From Cycas panzhihuaensis (lineage: Eukaryota > Cycadophyta): a stretch of 64,000 bases of DNA. A program made the translations under genes and the position numbers. Below are positions 1 to 13,438 of this stretch, in pieces. The stretch is taken from positions 249,743,741-249,807,740 of the forward strand of contig CM041465.1 in the NCBI GenBank assembly GCA_023213395.1, read 5' to 3'. A model generated the notes under the pieces. The model was not told the origin of the DNA and did not search any database. It saw only the letters and a program-made list of their open reading frames with translations. Numbering within the stretch: position 1 is the stretch's first letter; each line of letters starts with the position of its first letter.

Positions 1-1554
1 AATATTTTTGGCTCATAAAGTTTGTCATACTAGTTCCTGATATTGTCTCATAGTGGATTAATACTAGCTCACACAATACATATATATATTATTCTTTGAT
101 GGCAAAGATCATTACCATGTGCATGTGGTCTTCAACATCCTACTATGTCAGCTTGTTTCCTAATTTAGTTGTATAACTCTAAGATGATATCTTACTAGAA
201 TCTTCATTTGTGTTTCATGATCTCTTAACCTAATCTTTAATGCCATGTTAAAATTTATTGCATACAATAATAACTTATGTAATAAAGTAGGAGGAATGTG
301 AAACATTCACTAATATATAACTTGTAGTGAACAATATGAATCATTCATGAGGTCGTTGTGATAAATATTTAGCACAATAAATGAAGTATATACACATTAA
401 TATAGCACAATAATCACATAAGAAAGATATCATCATGAAACACCTAATTTAGACTTAGAAATCTCTAGATGCGAAAAACCATGAAAAAATGATGGACCTC
501 TACTCTCTCTATTAGATCGTCTAAAATATTCAAATGATATGTATACATATTTATAAATCCATCTCTTCATATATAAACTAATAATTTTATGTTAATACAT
601 CAACCAATTAACTCATATATGATAACCTTTCATATTAACCAATGATGTTAATTTATTTCCACTTGTACTTATCTATTATCAATTACTAATAAATATTTAT
701 GAATTATATAAGTTAATATACCTAACCATAAACCAAAAATAATTGTTCTTTCTATATCATGGATTCTTACTTTGTGTTTACTAGAGATTACCATTTGGGA
801 ATGAGATGTGTCAAGATCTTAAATAAGTGTTTCTATGGCTATTAAGACACAATGTTAGCACTTGTATAATACTCTTCTCCTCTTCTTTTCTTGCAAATTA
901 TTTGTTATTAGTATGCAAAAACCCTTAAATTAATTTTTTAGTACACTTTTTATAATTATTTTCTCTAAACCAATCTACTTTCATGATGGAGACACAAAAT
1001 ATCAATAATAAAGGGGGTATATCTCTGATGAATTGTACCATAACCATACCCATTTTAACTTTCAAATTCATCATTGAATTATTGGATAATTATAACCTAA
1101 TTGCTTGATCTACTGAATGTATCTTTCCTTGTGACCTATTTTATTAATTAATTAGAATTAACCATCACTTTAGTACATTGTTTAAATAATTAATGATGTA
1201 ATTCTTTTACTATAAATACTAACAACTAGATGCTTATTTTTATAAATCATGTAATGATACATATAATAGACCTATATAATATCATCATTAATAGATATAT
1301 AATGGATAAAATCCTTAGCAAAATCAAGTGTCATCAAAACTAATACAATATATAGGGTATGCTTCAAGGCTTCAAAATTTAATAAGATTTATCATCTCAA
1401 ACAAAAGAAATGTTTCTTTTTTTGAATAATTTATTTAATAAAGAATCTTTATCAATGAAATATGTGATAAATCATCTCATATAATAGAAATTTTAAAGCA
1501 ATGATTTAATTTCTTTTGGAGTTTTAGCTACAAACATGTCAAACATAACCACTA
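1..1554. other. AT-rich decayed sequence, no gene seen
   Basis: AT-rich, stop-dense on both strands. I see no coding region, RNA gene or repeat boundary that I can support. It is probably old transposon sequence, because a gypsy reverse transcriptase relic lies immediately to the right. Confidence 0.5.
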
Positions 1555-1850
1555 ATTTATTTGGGTCAACATGATATCCTAAATAAAGATGATAAAACCC
1601 AAAAGAAAAATCTATTTATAAATAACACCAAAGATGTATTTTAGTGGATTCTAGATATTTCAATATTTTTTAACATCATTCAAAGACTAATATTAGGTCT
1701 TGGTTATGATCTTTGTTTTTTAGGAATGGCCTTTTAAGTCATTAGTGTATGCTTCAACAAATAGATTAATGGCATTATCAAATAATAAAGTCATAGCATA
1801 TTGGTATGTGTCCTTTATATTAATGAGGCAAAGGTACCCCAAAGGGATGT
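1555..1850 (-). pseudogene. Ty3/gypsy reverse transcriptase relic
   Basis: Read on the minus strand, this stretch resembles the palm region of a Ty3/gypsy reverse transcriptase. A segment reading TYQYAMTLLFDNAI is followed by EAYTNDL, which sits where the catalytic Y-x-D-D box belongs; one aspartate of the box is replaced by Asn. About 50 codons further on, after a frame change, NPLKYIFGV and LLGFII match the usual 'NPLKC.F.V...LGF' motif. Several stops and frame shifts mean no protein can be made. The surrounding 1.5-3 kb may hold more of the same element, but I could not place its protease, integrase or LTRs. The call rests on motif order only. Confidence 0.5.
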
Positions 1851-4800
1851 GAAGGATATTTTGAGTTAGTTTGTCTTAGAAATAATAATCTTATGGTAAT
1901 AAAATAAGCCATCTATCAAAGACATGAATCCCTAATAAGACACTTGGACAAATATTGAATTAATAAATCATTTTGGAAAAGTATATTTTTAACATCCTTG
2001 GAGTAAGTTTAGAAATCAACATATATATGTGCTTACTCATTCATATTCATGATACAAATGATATTAAGAGCCCACTCTAGATAATTTATTTCAGAAAGAA
2101 GCTTATTAATAAAAAGATTTTAAGTTTTCTTTTTAATCACATTGCATCATTATAGTTTAAATGTAATTTTTGTCTGATAAACGTAAAGTTTATCTTGGTA
2201 ATAATGTTGTGAACCCTAGTTATTTAGTTTGTTCTAAGAATTTTGGTGTAGTTCTAAGTCAATAAATCTTAGAAATTGTAAAAGAGTTATATGTATTCAT
2301 TTTGCTTCTATGAGGAGCATTTAATTTTAAGTTTGAGAATTTCAAATTTATTAGTGGTCGAGATATCCACTGAAATGGTTTTATTAGGTAACCTTATATT
2401 TCTTTCCTTAAGGTAATAAGGGTTCATAAGGATACGATTGTTAAACCATCAAAGTCAATTAAACCTTGGGGAATATAATTTATTTCTAACACTAAGACTT
2501 CTATCTCAATATTGGCTTTTATAATTTCGATTTAAGTGAAAATACTACTAGGGGATGGTTCAACTTGATAAATATATTTATGGAGATAATCCTATTATGG
2601 CATGTTCTCATTAAATATAAACTCTAATATGGCCTCTTTATCCTCAAATATACATATAAATAAAAGATTTCTTAAGATGGGTAAGTCTTCAACTAGCTAT
2701 CAAGTTTAGAATTTACATCTTTAATTACAATGTTTTATTCCTTGAGCATGGGAAATTCTCTATGTGATCTACTAAGAGCCAAATAAGAAGATCCACTATT
2801 CTCAAGTTGATATTAAAGATTCATTCGTCTTCAACTAATAGAGTTATTTAGTTTTTACTAATAGAATTGATAGGATGATCTTTAAATTCACTTCTTAAAG
2901 TAATTTTTATTTGTTTTCCATGCATGATGTTAATTTCACCATATACAAAGGATGCAACCATGACCATTTTTATTTTTTTATGATCATATTGGCACTTACA
3001 TGTGTCCTAGCCCCAATGATAGAGTTTTCATAGTGCATAGTTCTTATTTGAGACTCATTCATGTACTCATAGGTTTTAATACTCTTTTTTGACATGTATA
3101 TACCTAGTTCATGTGTATGCTAGGAAATTTTATATCCTTTTTATAGTTGTTGATGGATAAATTGTATAATATTGTTATATAGCCTTTTTTCATAGTACAA
3201 TCCTTAGTTTCATGTTTGGTTTACATGACCAAGGGCTAAGGCCAAGGCCAAGGAGTTAGCTGGCCAATGGCCAACTAATGTAATTGTTCTTTATATGAGA
3301 GAATGTATGGAGGCAAATATATGAAGGCATAAAGAGTTAATCATATGAGGATAATACACGGGATATCATATTAAGAACAAGAGCATGACTAATATGAGTT
3401 TAATTTCTTCCTACCTATCTTAAATAATAATGGAATTAATGACCAATAAATTAGTGTTATGGTTTAGTGTCCACTTCCCTCCTCTTCTTTTTTTTGTGGC
3501 CATCTCTATCCTTGTGTAAATTGACTGTGCACATTTCACTCTAGGTGCATTCTACCCCTCTAATTTTAGAATTGCATATTGGATCTTCCTCATCATCATT
3601 AACTACTTTCTAGTCCATTTTACGTAGTTTCATTTTTCTGCATTTTTCTTCCATCCCTTTCCATGTAGTTCCTTTGTAGTCAATCCTTATTCTTCATTGT
3701 AGTCTTCCTTACTTTCTTTAGTATGTCATTTCTTCCTTGTAAAATCCTAATTATTTCTATTATTTGCCCTTATTTCTTTAAGCATGTCATTGATTTTCTC
3801 ATTTATATTCATATCTTCATTGCAATATTCTCTAGCACTGTTCCTCTTAATTACATCTTTAGAATCCTCCTACATCATACCTTCCTCTATATTCATTACA
3901 GTTTTCCTATAACTTAGTTTATTTATGTCCTCACTGCATTCATGTTACATAGTTCTAATTAAATTCTTCGAAACATAATTGTGTTTCTATGTAATTATAT
4001 TTATCTTTTTTTTATTTCTATATATTTATCTTATGATTGTTAAATTTATCTACATCTTATTCATCCAAAATATCTTGACTTAACTTATTTGAAATGGATA
4101 TTAACTACCTAAGGGAATGAGCAAACTTATGTCCTTCCTTGTACAATTTGAGAGATGTCTTCCTTTTCTTACCATATATTCATAAGACTATGCTAACTCA
4201 AGATGATCTCCTTATGCTACTACAACTTTGACTCTTTCTTATGTATCTCTATACACTTCTTAAGTGTTGGTCTTTTGATCCTCCCCATTCATGCTTACCA
4301 TGTTCTAGGCTTTTGCATTAATAATAATACATATGTTCTCTTACAAAAATAAATGCATATAAATGGTGGTCTTAGTAAAGTAAAATCTACAACAACTTAA
4401 ATTATGCTCTTCACGTTCCTTTGATAAGGCTTATAACCATAACGTCTATAGCCTTTGTAGATTGAATACCCTCAACCATCTCTATGAAGTGTCATCCCAT
4501 TTAATCAACCCTGATCTATTACATAAGGTTATAATTGTATTGAAAATCTAAGAATTAGGCTCATCATATAAATTAAATATGTGTCTCCTTTAGTGGCCTC
4601 CTCCATAGCACAAGCCTCAATTTGCCTCCTTTTCATGAACCTACATATATTCATGCAATCTTATATTTGTTTTTGTCTTTTCCCCCCTTATTTGTTCATT
4701 TATTTTATCATGTTCTTCATTTAGTTTACGTTTGTCTTGATTCCATTATATAACATTTAACACATATAAATTTGATTTAAAACAAAATGGACACGAGTTC

Positions 4801-6159
4801 TAAATGGATGTTGTCCCTTACATAAACAACATTATATGTAAGATAAAATAGATTACAAAGAGTTAAATAGGACTTAGAAATTAAAGCTCATGGGGTTAAA
4901 TATTGTCAAGTGCAACACCCTTTTAAAAATTTATGTTGACCAAATTTTTATATAATAAATGTCTTTTATGTTTAAAAACCAAAGGAAATAGGGTTTATCT
5001 TAATGAAAATAAATTTGACTTACTAATTAGGGAGAAGGTTCAAAGATGTTAGGAAACCTAGTAGATGTTAGGACTACTAATGTGTCCACTTTTATACCCT
5101 TGTAGTGTATTACTTGAGCCATCTACATTCATATATTCCTACTTGTTCTCAATAATCCTTTATTTTTTTAGTCTAAATATCAGTTAAGTTAGAGATCTCT
5201 AGTCATTATGGGTTTGAAACTCACAATCATTTCGTACATAACCACATCATTAAGACTTCCATATCTATATTGAGAGGGGTCCCCTCCCTTGGTCCTTCTG
5301 GTAACATCATCAAATCTACCATCGATTCCCTTTGGCTTTCCTAAGTCTTATAATAGACCTAATGAAGATCTTAAGAAGAATATTGATGTTTTTTCACAAT
5401 TATATATGTCTATCATAACACTATGCAAATAAGACTATTCTATCACATTATCTCAATTGATGTTAGTAAGTACTAATACACTAAGTTGCTTGAATAATAT
5501 ATACAAGATACTAATGCGTTGTTAGTGAAATTTTTAGAACATATTATGCTACTAAAAATGAAAGATAAAAGCATCCATCACCTAACTTACTAAATTGTTT
5601 AGAACATCATGCGTAAAAATAAATTTTATAGTTTACTTGTTCAAGATGTTCCTTATTATGGTCATCCATAAAATGGTCCTAATTATAATAAGTGGTAGAG
5701 GAATGCTCCTTATCAACACTATGGAGGAACAAATCCTCTTATAATGTCACAGTTCAAATGACTCGTAACACCTCACATATATCCATTTTGTATGAAATAG
5801 TGTTTATTTCATTTCTTTAAGATTTTCTTAATGTTGTAATAAAAATGCATCGCTTATTATAAAATGGGACCTTTCTACTGCCCTATTAAGTGTGGAATGC
5901 ACCTTGATATATTTCATGTTTACGATTATAATGTTTTATGCTTATTCATATATGTGTGTGATATGTGCATAAGGATATTTTAGTGGGCAAGTGCCTAAAT
6001 TCTTGTAAAATATGTAAATAATATCCACAAATAATAGAAGTAGGATAGATTGTTCAAAAGAAAATAAAAATAAGAGGGGAGAATGTGATATGAATGAGGA
6101 AAAAAATCCTAGGGAAAAATATAGAAGTTGCTACCTTTATATTAGATTCCTTATGTTTA
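1851..6159. other. Decayed AT-rich intergenic sequence
   Basis: No intact gene is visible. A short plus-strand stretch near 5640-5760 reads as a Tyr/Gly/Asn/Pro-rich peptide with two TAG or TAA stops and might be the tail of a gag-like relic, but this is weak. The short open frame at 3723-3917 has no recognisable motif and looks like chance in AT-rich sequence. Around 3230-3290 there are a few short 'aaggcc' and 'ggccaa' direct repeats. Confidence 0.4.
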
Positions 6160-6164
6160 ATGAG
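6160..6164. repeat. Target site duplication ATGAG, left copy
   Basis: The five bases ATGAG immediately precede the left LTR of gypsy element 1 and recur immediately after the right LTR at 17996-18000. A perfect 5 bp duplication is the expected integration scar of a Ty3/gypsy element and fixes both outer ends. Confidence 0.8.
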
Positions 6165-6976
6165 TGTTAACTTCCCTTTTCCTTCTTAGAAGGGGCACTT
6201 GTCAAAGGTCATTTTTTATAGTCTAGATTAGGAATTCTTGTCAACATATAGGTTAATTACATACATATATACAAGATAAGTTCATAATATGATAATAATC
6301 ACAACATTTTCATCCATCATATCATCATAAATCAATCATAAGTAACATCAAAGACATATTTTCCATATAACTTGATTATTTTATTAAGTAATATCATAGT
6401 TTACATCAATTCCATTCTATCATATGGCTATTTGTCAGTATATTTCCTTCAATAATACAATGCACTTGCCATACATACTAGAAAACACATCATAAGATAT
6501 GATAACTTGACTCTAACACTTTAAATGACAAGAGAATGACCTATAATTACTCTATGCATGCCTTTTAGGGAATGATTGTGACCAATAGCCACAACCATCC
6601 TTTGTAAATAACACACACCTCTTGGTAATTAATTTGTTGCTTAATTAATGATTACACTTGATTAATCTTATTACAACTAATTGCCCATATGTCCATATGG
6701 ATCTGGTTGCTATGGGCTTGTATTTTACCCGTTCTGGGTTGTTCATTACTTGCACATTCTAGTTATAGCTTTGTTTTATTGTGCATCCCTGTTTTGGAAT
6801 GCATCATATTATGCATTCTTTAAGAGGCTATTTTTTATATTTTATGTTAGAATCGCATGCATTCCACTGCTAGGATACCTTTTAGGCTACTGGCTTACAC
6901 TCACAATATCTTATTAAATGCTAAATACCATTCATTCCGTTGTCTAAATGCATGGGTATCATATTTGACCCTAACA
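6165..6976 (-). repeat. Left (3') LTR of gypsy element 1
   Basis: It begins TGTTAACTTCCC and ends CTAACA. It aligns along its length with 16273-17995: shared blocks include the LTR start, the 'tagtctaga' block, the 'ttttattaagtaatatc' block and the 'aatgcatgggtatcatat' end. Divergence is heavy, with many substitutions and small indels, so the insertion is old. Where the right LTR carries about 1 kb of microsatellite, this copy has only a short 'attacatacatatatac' segment followed by about 100 bp of ordinary sequence. The 78-codon frame at 6681-6917 lies inside this LTR and I treat it as chance. Confidence 0.8.
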
Positions 6977-9299
6977 ACTATGTTAGGTCAATAAAAAATG
7001 GTCTAGCATCCTTACTTTAAAAAAATTTAAATTTTTTGTGTTACCTTCCTCCTCCTCCTCTGAAATAGGACTGCTCCTATAGTTAAGGATCATTTATAGT
7101 CTAAATGGCCTTGAGTAAATATTGATTAGTCTAGGTTAAGGTGGTAATTATTATATCTTTTTCTTTTAATTTTTCTTAGAAAATAACAATCTCCACCCTA
7201 TACCCCTTCTCTATTTCTTTTACCATTTAAACAATTTGTTTATCCTTATCCTTCAATGGGTTTTGTTGCTGAAAGGACCCTTCCCCCAACTTTATGACTA
7301 TTTAAAATGGTGACTACATCTCCCATTCCTTAAGTGATGGTATATTTTAAATGTCTTCCACTTCTGCATGTCTAGTTTAACACTCTTCTTCACCACCTAT
7401 TCAGATCATAATGAATTAGGACTGATCAGTTTCTTTTAAATCCATTTCACCACTTTCACCATTTATTTCTTCCTCTATCTTTTCATTTTAGAATCCTAAA
7501 TAATTTTAGGAAATATATTTACCCATTGCTTTATTATTGATTCCCCTTGATGAATAGGCATATGTAGAGGTTGGGCTTTAGGGCATTGATGGAATAATAT
7601 TGGTAATAGGAGTGATGGGTATTAAAAAGGATGAGTTTGGATCACCTTTATCTACTACCTCATGTTGGTCACCATAAATTAATATTAATTAAATTATATG
7701 CCATCCAAAATTTATGGTAGTACTAGCATCATATCATCAAGAATATAAGTATATTTTTATTTAGACAAGAACTTGGCAATAATCACTTTGTCCATCCACT
7801 GTAGTCATTCATCCCTAATATTTGCAATCTAGATACCTCTTGAATAAGTTTGGGTAGTTTCTTTTACATAACTCCCATACCTAAGTTTCTCATTCTACTT
7901 CTGATCTTTTGTAATTGTTGGAGTGTCCCTTTCCTTAGGAAGCCCAGTGACTACATGGACCATGTTAGCATCTAATTACACCATCCCCATGTCTCTTTCT
8001 AGGGCCATGATAATTTGATCTATTAACTCCAAATTTCAGTACAATGGTGTCATGCAAATGAAATCACCCCAATATACCTATTTAATTTTCCCTCAAAATA
8101 TGGCTACCATCCCCTCTAATTTTAGCTATTAGTTTTAGAAGGTATGTTTGTTGTACACATGTAGTCTTCATCTTGACCCTATGGCTGAACTACTGAAACA
8201 AATAGTAAATATAATCTAACAAGAATAAAGTGAAATGTAATAAATTAATGCTAGAAGGTCCAAACCTAAATTTGATCCTTTAGTGGGACACACTGTTGTT
8301 GTGTACTACTGCAAGTGTTTTGTGCATTCATTATCCAAGATGCACATTGTTTCAAGATTTAACCTTGTCAAAATTTATCTCCAAGTCTTTGTTTTAGGCT
8401 TCTTAGGATTTCTCCTTCCATGGTAAGAATGAGGCACTAAGTGCCTTAAATTAAATGCATTTTCATCTACGTTCCTCTATCAGAATACAAGTAGGAATGC
8501 ATTGTGTAAATATTCACTATGCATACTTCTAACTAGTGTGTTCTTGTTCTTATTCCATTTTTAGAATACAATGTGTATTTTATGGAAACTATTACTAAAC
8601 TCTCTTTATTTTTTAGCACCTTTTCACCATAGTTCTTTTTTTATTAATATTCTATTTTCAATATATCTTCATTTATCTTTTTTTTTTTTAATATATCTTT
8701 TTTTTTTCTAATAATATTTCTTCTTTAGTATGTCTCTATGTCTTTTATTAATATAATATTTTCCATATGATTTTGCCCATAATTTTGTTTAGATGTATGA
8801 TATTTTAATTTATAGTCATTTTTTCTTTTCTTTTTATATTTTGTGTTTATGTATCGAGGTAAGCACCAAGACAACCTCAACTACACATAATTTCAATCAA
8901 TACACTATGGTATATCCAATTGATTCTTGTTGGAACAATACCCTAATGGTGATAAGGTTTTAGACTACTACCATTTGCCAATGTTAGCCACTGCAATCCA
9001 TCAATTTCCTTAAATTAGATGGGACCATTCTCAAAGATCTTATCCATTATATAAACCTAACCACCTCATCTTTAATTTCCCTAAATGAGTTTAGTATTTG
9101 TTATTATAAAGCAATATTTGATCTTCTTAATTGAATTAAGGTTATTTTAGATAGTAGTCATGCAACGCCTTTTGTCTGGTCTTCTCTATCTCTTATAACC
9201 ATTATGCTTTTTGTTAGTCTTTTCTAGTTGTATTTATTGTTTCAACCTTTTGAAAAGTGACTCTATCATCTAGTTAACAAGCGACTACTACCTTTAAAA
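6977..9299. other. Gypsy element 1, 3' interior without recognised domain
   Basis: This is the interior downstream of integrase in element orientation. It is AT-rich and stop-dense on both strands. By analogy with element 2 an antisense ORF might be expected here, but I could not recognise one. A 'cctcctcctcctc' pyrimidine run at about 7047 is the nearest thing to a polypurine tract on the minus strand, but it lies about 70 bp from the LTR edge. Confidence 0.4.
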
Positions 9300-10118
9300 T
9301 AGAAATATGAAATTCAATTGGAATAATGGATTTGATTTTGTACACTAGTTTGAATGGAGTTTGGTTTATTGCTTATTTATACATGGTGTTGAATGCCCAC
9401 AACACCAAAGGTAAATTTTCTTCTCAACTAGATCTAACAATATCATAATTCTTTTTTAGGTAGCTCTCAAGGATTTTATAGGAACTTTCTACTTAGCCAT
9501 TTGCTTGCAAATAGTAGGAGGTTGATTTATGATGGCTAATAATAAACATAGTTGTTAATTCCTTAACAACTTCATTTTAAGAAATGTGACCCTTGATCAC
9601 TTACTAACTTGAGAGGGCAATTGAATCTTATGATAATCACTTCATATAGGAATCTTGTTATGTTGGCTACATCTGCCTTTTAAAGTGGTCATGCTTCTAC
9701 CCATTTAGCTGCATAATCAATAGCCACTAAAATATATCTTACTTAGGATTGATATGTTGTTTATTTAATAAGACCTACAAAATCTAAGCCCCGTTTTTAA
9801 AATGGTGCTAATGACAACATTAAATTGAGTGGATTGAAATCTTAGTGTTGTGGCTTGCAAGTTCTTTGAAATTGGTCGCATTTCTTTACCCAATTCCAAA
9901 CATCTTAAAAAAGTGTAAGGTATAAAAAAACCAACAGTTAGAACTTTCCTCCATGTGTTTTTTTACCCTATATAGCCTCTTAATATTCCCTTATAAGCTT
10001 AAGAAATAACTTAGTGGATCCTATGAGGCTGAATGCAGTGGTATAATATGTTGTCTAGCCTAAGTTGATATAATTTCCCATAGATTAGTTAATAGGATTC
10101 TACTTTTTGAACTAAATT
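9300..10118 (-). pseudogene. Integrase relic of gypsy element 1
   Basis: On the minus strand the retroviral-type integrase core is recognisable. A frame reading YILVAIDYAAKWVEA (about 9685-9745) holds the first catalytic Asp in the usual '.D..TKW.EA' setting, and LVSDQGSHF (about 9575-9605) holds the second Asp. Between them the sequence follows the family pattern with stops interspersed. The HHCC zinc finger and the C-terminal part lie at either side but are too decayed to delimit. In an intact element the enzyme would insert the cDNA into host DNA; this copy cannot encode it. Confidence 0.7.
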
Positions 10119-10322
10119 TTACCTTTGTGTTTTATCCATATATGGTGGAAATGTACTAGTTATTAAGAATTCTAAGATGTCTTCATACCATTTTGTAGGA
10201 ATAACTTCCACATTGAATAATGTTGCATTAGGGAAATTACCTTTTACTTTGATAGCCTTCTCTCCATTATCTATTTGTGATAGTTGGTTAGGGATAATAT
10301 GTGCCTTCTTTGGTTTCACCAT
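10119..10322 (-). pseudogene. RNase H-integrase linker fragment of gypsy element 1
   Basis: This is a short minus-strand frame of 67 codons that stayed open by chance. It matches the segment that joins RNase H to integrase in plant gypsy polyproteins: a 'LSQI..GE' piece, then 'FPNATLFNVEVIPTKWYEDI' and 'FLITSTFPP'. It lies between the RT relic (11.1-11.4 kb) and the integrase core (9.5-9.75 kb), in the correct order. It is not a gene in its own right. Confidence 0.65.
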
Positions 10323-11104
10323 AATTTTAAAAGTAAATTCCTAGAAGAGCATTAATCACTTATTGATGTATCATTTTAGTAATAGTTTGTTGATGAGGCA
10401 CATTAGGGTCTGACAGTCCATGCCAAAGATGAAGGGATTAGATAGTAGATAGTGTCAAATTTTTCATAATGCATAGACCATTCCTAGACGTCCCTCTTTA
10501 TAGTCATATTATTTTGCTCTTCTTTTATTAAATTTGTACTAGTAAAATAAATAAGATGATCCATATTATTTTCTCTAAGTTGTATTTATATACATTCAGT
10601 TGTAAATTGTGAAACATCTACATGTATATGGAATAACATATTCTAATTAGGGAATTTGAACACAGGGGTATAGGCTACAATTCATTTTAATCCCTTAAAT
10701 GCTCTATGTTAATTGAGTCCCCATTCCTAATCCTTATGATTTTTTAATAGGCACTTAAGAGGTCCAGAGATATGCACATATCCTTTATAAACTTTTAATA
10801 ATAAACAGTTAATCCAAGGAATCCATTAAGTTATTTCCTTGATAAGGGTTATGGATAATATAAAATTGTGGCCACTTTAGCAAGATCTATTAATAAACTT
10901 CTTTGCTAATAATATGATGTAATAAATTACTAAATGGTACTAAAAATGCACATTTTTTTAAAGTTGAGATACAAATTATTCTCTCAACATATTTGTAGCA
11001 TCACTTTAAGATTTTGCATAAGATTTTTCATTATTCCATACAATGTCCAATCATCTAAAAATAATGCCATTATTTCTCTTATTATTTTCTTGAAAATGTT
11101 AATT

Positions 11105-11400
11105 ACTGTTCTCTAAAATATAATGGGTGTTTGTTAAACCAAATGGCATCATCTTATATATATATGTTCTTCATTTAGCAATGAATGTGGTTTTTGATTA
11201 GTTATCTATAGTGATATTGACTTGATTTTAACCATTTAATCCATTAGTGGAGGAATAAACTTTGTTTTCTCCAACTATTTCCAATACATCCTCTAGAAAT
11301 AGAATTGGGAATATGTCTTTTTCTATTACTTTATTTAATTGATGATAATCCAAGTATATCTTGATTTTTTCATTCTTCTTAGGAAGCATACTACAAGACT
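11105..11400 (-). pseudogene. Reverse transcriptase relic of gypsy element 1
   Basis: On the minus strand the fingers and palm start of a Ty3/gypsy RT can be read almost in one frame. LPKKNEKIKIYLDYHQLNKV matches the usual 'KKNG..R.C.DYR.LN' block, IFPILFLEDVL follows, then the remains of 'DG.SGYNQ' (read as NGLNGxNQ) and MMPFGLTN for 'MPFGL.N'. In-frame TAG and TGA stops interrupt it. The catalytic Y-x-D-D box further downstream was not found. The AT-rich codon drift and stops show long decay. Confidence 0.75.
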
Positions 11401-11744
11401 CACATAGTCACTATATTCTACCTTATAAGTATAATTGACTTCAATTATTTTATCTAGCTCATCTTTCGCTTTTTCCTTATATTTTATATTCATTTTGTAT
11501 GGTCTTTATTTCATAGGATTGGCACCTTTTATCAAGTCTATGTGGTGTATTCTTATTTTTGGAGGAACCATACTATAAGACTCACCTAGTCATTGTATTC
11601 TACCTCACAAGCATAACTGACTTCAAGTATTTTATCTAGATAACCTTTCTCTTTTTCCTTATATTTCATATTCATTTTGAATGGTATTTATTTCATAAGA
11701 TTGACACCTTCTATCAAGTCTATGTGGTGCATTCCTAGTTTAGG
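11381..11744. repeat. 182 bp tandem duplication inside gypsy element 1
   Basis: The segment 11381-11562 is repeated at 11563-11744 with roughly 85 percent identity by eye. Both copies share a 'catactacaagactcac' start, a central 'tttttccttatattt' block and an end reading 'caagtctatgtggtg'. It lies at the N-terminal side of the RT relic. The equivalent region of elements 2 and 4 has no such duplication, so it arose in this copy. Confidence 0.75.
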
Positions 11745-12882
11745 AGGAATGCTTTTCAAATCCTTGTAAGAATAAGAAAAGCAACATTAAATTCCTCAAA
11801 AGATGCTTGTACTTTAGCTATGGTTCTGTCATCCTAGCAATCTCTAATTATAATATTTTGGGGATTTTCCTTTATTTCTAAATTTACTTTAGTAGTTTTA
11901 ATCTCTTCACTATTAATCTACTAATCCTAAATTATTTGATGTATAGGGACTTCCTCTATTTCACTTTGGTCATAATGGAATTTTGTATATTTTGGAGGAA
12001 AATTATAAGCTTCCTCCTCCTTTTTGTCATTATCTCTATTCTCTATAGTTCTTATAATTGACGTGGATTTTATTTGTTCTACTTCTATGCTCATTTGTTT
12101 AATACATTGTTATACCTTATTTATGATTTGGTTTTGGATGAGTGAGAAAATAATTTCATAAATAACTTTTTAGAGTTATGTCAAGAAACTTCACAAACTC
12201 ATCTTTAGCTAAGAAAGCATTTCTTACTTGACCTACCTAAGGTATGAAAAAATAGATGACCCTACTTGGATTTTGGGATGCTTCTAGTCCTCCATGCTCA
12301 TTTGCATCTATTAAGGTTCTTTACTAGGCATTCTCCCACTAGAAAAGGGGTAATAGGTAGTTCTTTAGTTGAATTAAATCTCAACTGAAAGGTTGATTAG
12401 ATACCTATCCAATCCTAGAGCAGATTTTAGTGGGCTAAATACCAACACTAGGTTTGGTCTCATAGGTTACGGATAAGGTCTATTACCCAATGATATCTAT
12501 CGCAGATCCTATGTTCCAACTAATATTCCATATATTAAATTATATGCTCAGTACATTCTAACTTATTTCCTAAAAATGAAGTTAGTACTCTTTTGGAAAA
12601 GGATGGTTTTAACTTGTCTTTACATATGGGATATTTGGAAAGGGATTCTTTTGAATTAGTTTTATATAACATTACCTCTTTGGGACATGAGCCCACAAGA
12701 TGGTTTTTTATATGATCCTCACTTAGAGGTTGTACCTTGAGAGAGGAAGTTGAGGAATTGGTTCTCTCAAGAATACGTAGGGTGTGATCCCACTATGGGT
12801 TTTAAGTCTAAGGTAGAGGGGGGGAGGGATGGGATAAGGGTTGGAAGAAGATTGGCCAAATTTTCTAAACTAGATCAAATAA

Positions 12883-12910
12883 GGTTAGGGTTAGGGCTAG
12901 GGTTAGGGTT
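12883..12910 (+). repeat. Short telomere-like TTAGGG array
   Basis: Four hexamers reading TTAGGG, TTAGGG, CTAGGG, TTAGGG are preceded by GG and followed by TTA. The unit is the six-base TTAGGG type, not the seven-base TTTAGGG type most common in plants. It is embedded in the interior of gypsy element 1, within a locally G-rich plus-strand stretch (12815-12910). Confidence 0.7.
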
Positions 12911-13438
12911 AAAGGTAGAAGAAATGGGATTCACTTATAATTTAACTTGTATCCTATTTCTAGAGTTTTCTATTATATATACATTAACTAAAGGTTCATT
13001 CAAATTTACATTAACTCTTAGTTCTCCTATTTTATTATTAGAACCATTATACTCAAAATGATTATTTATTTAATTAATGTTATTTGAAGTATATATAGAA
13101 AATAGATTGTAATGAAAAGAAGGGGGATCCACTTCATAAGACTCCCTCATCTAGTAAGTGATCATATTTTTTGTTCCTTATTCATTGGAGGAACTTTTTG
13201 GTTGGAGCTCCCTATATTAGTTCAACTCATATTCTTCTACACTATTCATAGTGTTGGTCTCTTCGTTAGTATGGTAGAGATTCACTTCATTGGATGCCGA
13301 GGATGTTTCTTCATTGGCTATTATAGTGTTGGAAGCATCATTAGGTACCACCTCCACTATATACTTTCCTTTGTTCAACATAGGCAATACTATTTCATTG
13401 TTCACATTAGTCAAGGAAAATATCACATGCTTCGAGCT

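Noticed and set aside
12750-13061. 103-codon plus-strand frame with Leu-Gly repeats
   Set aside because: The Leu-Gly run is the translation of the TTAGGG-like array, and the frame lies inside the minus-strand gypsy relic.
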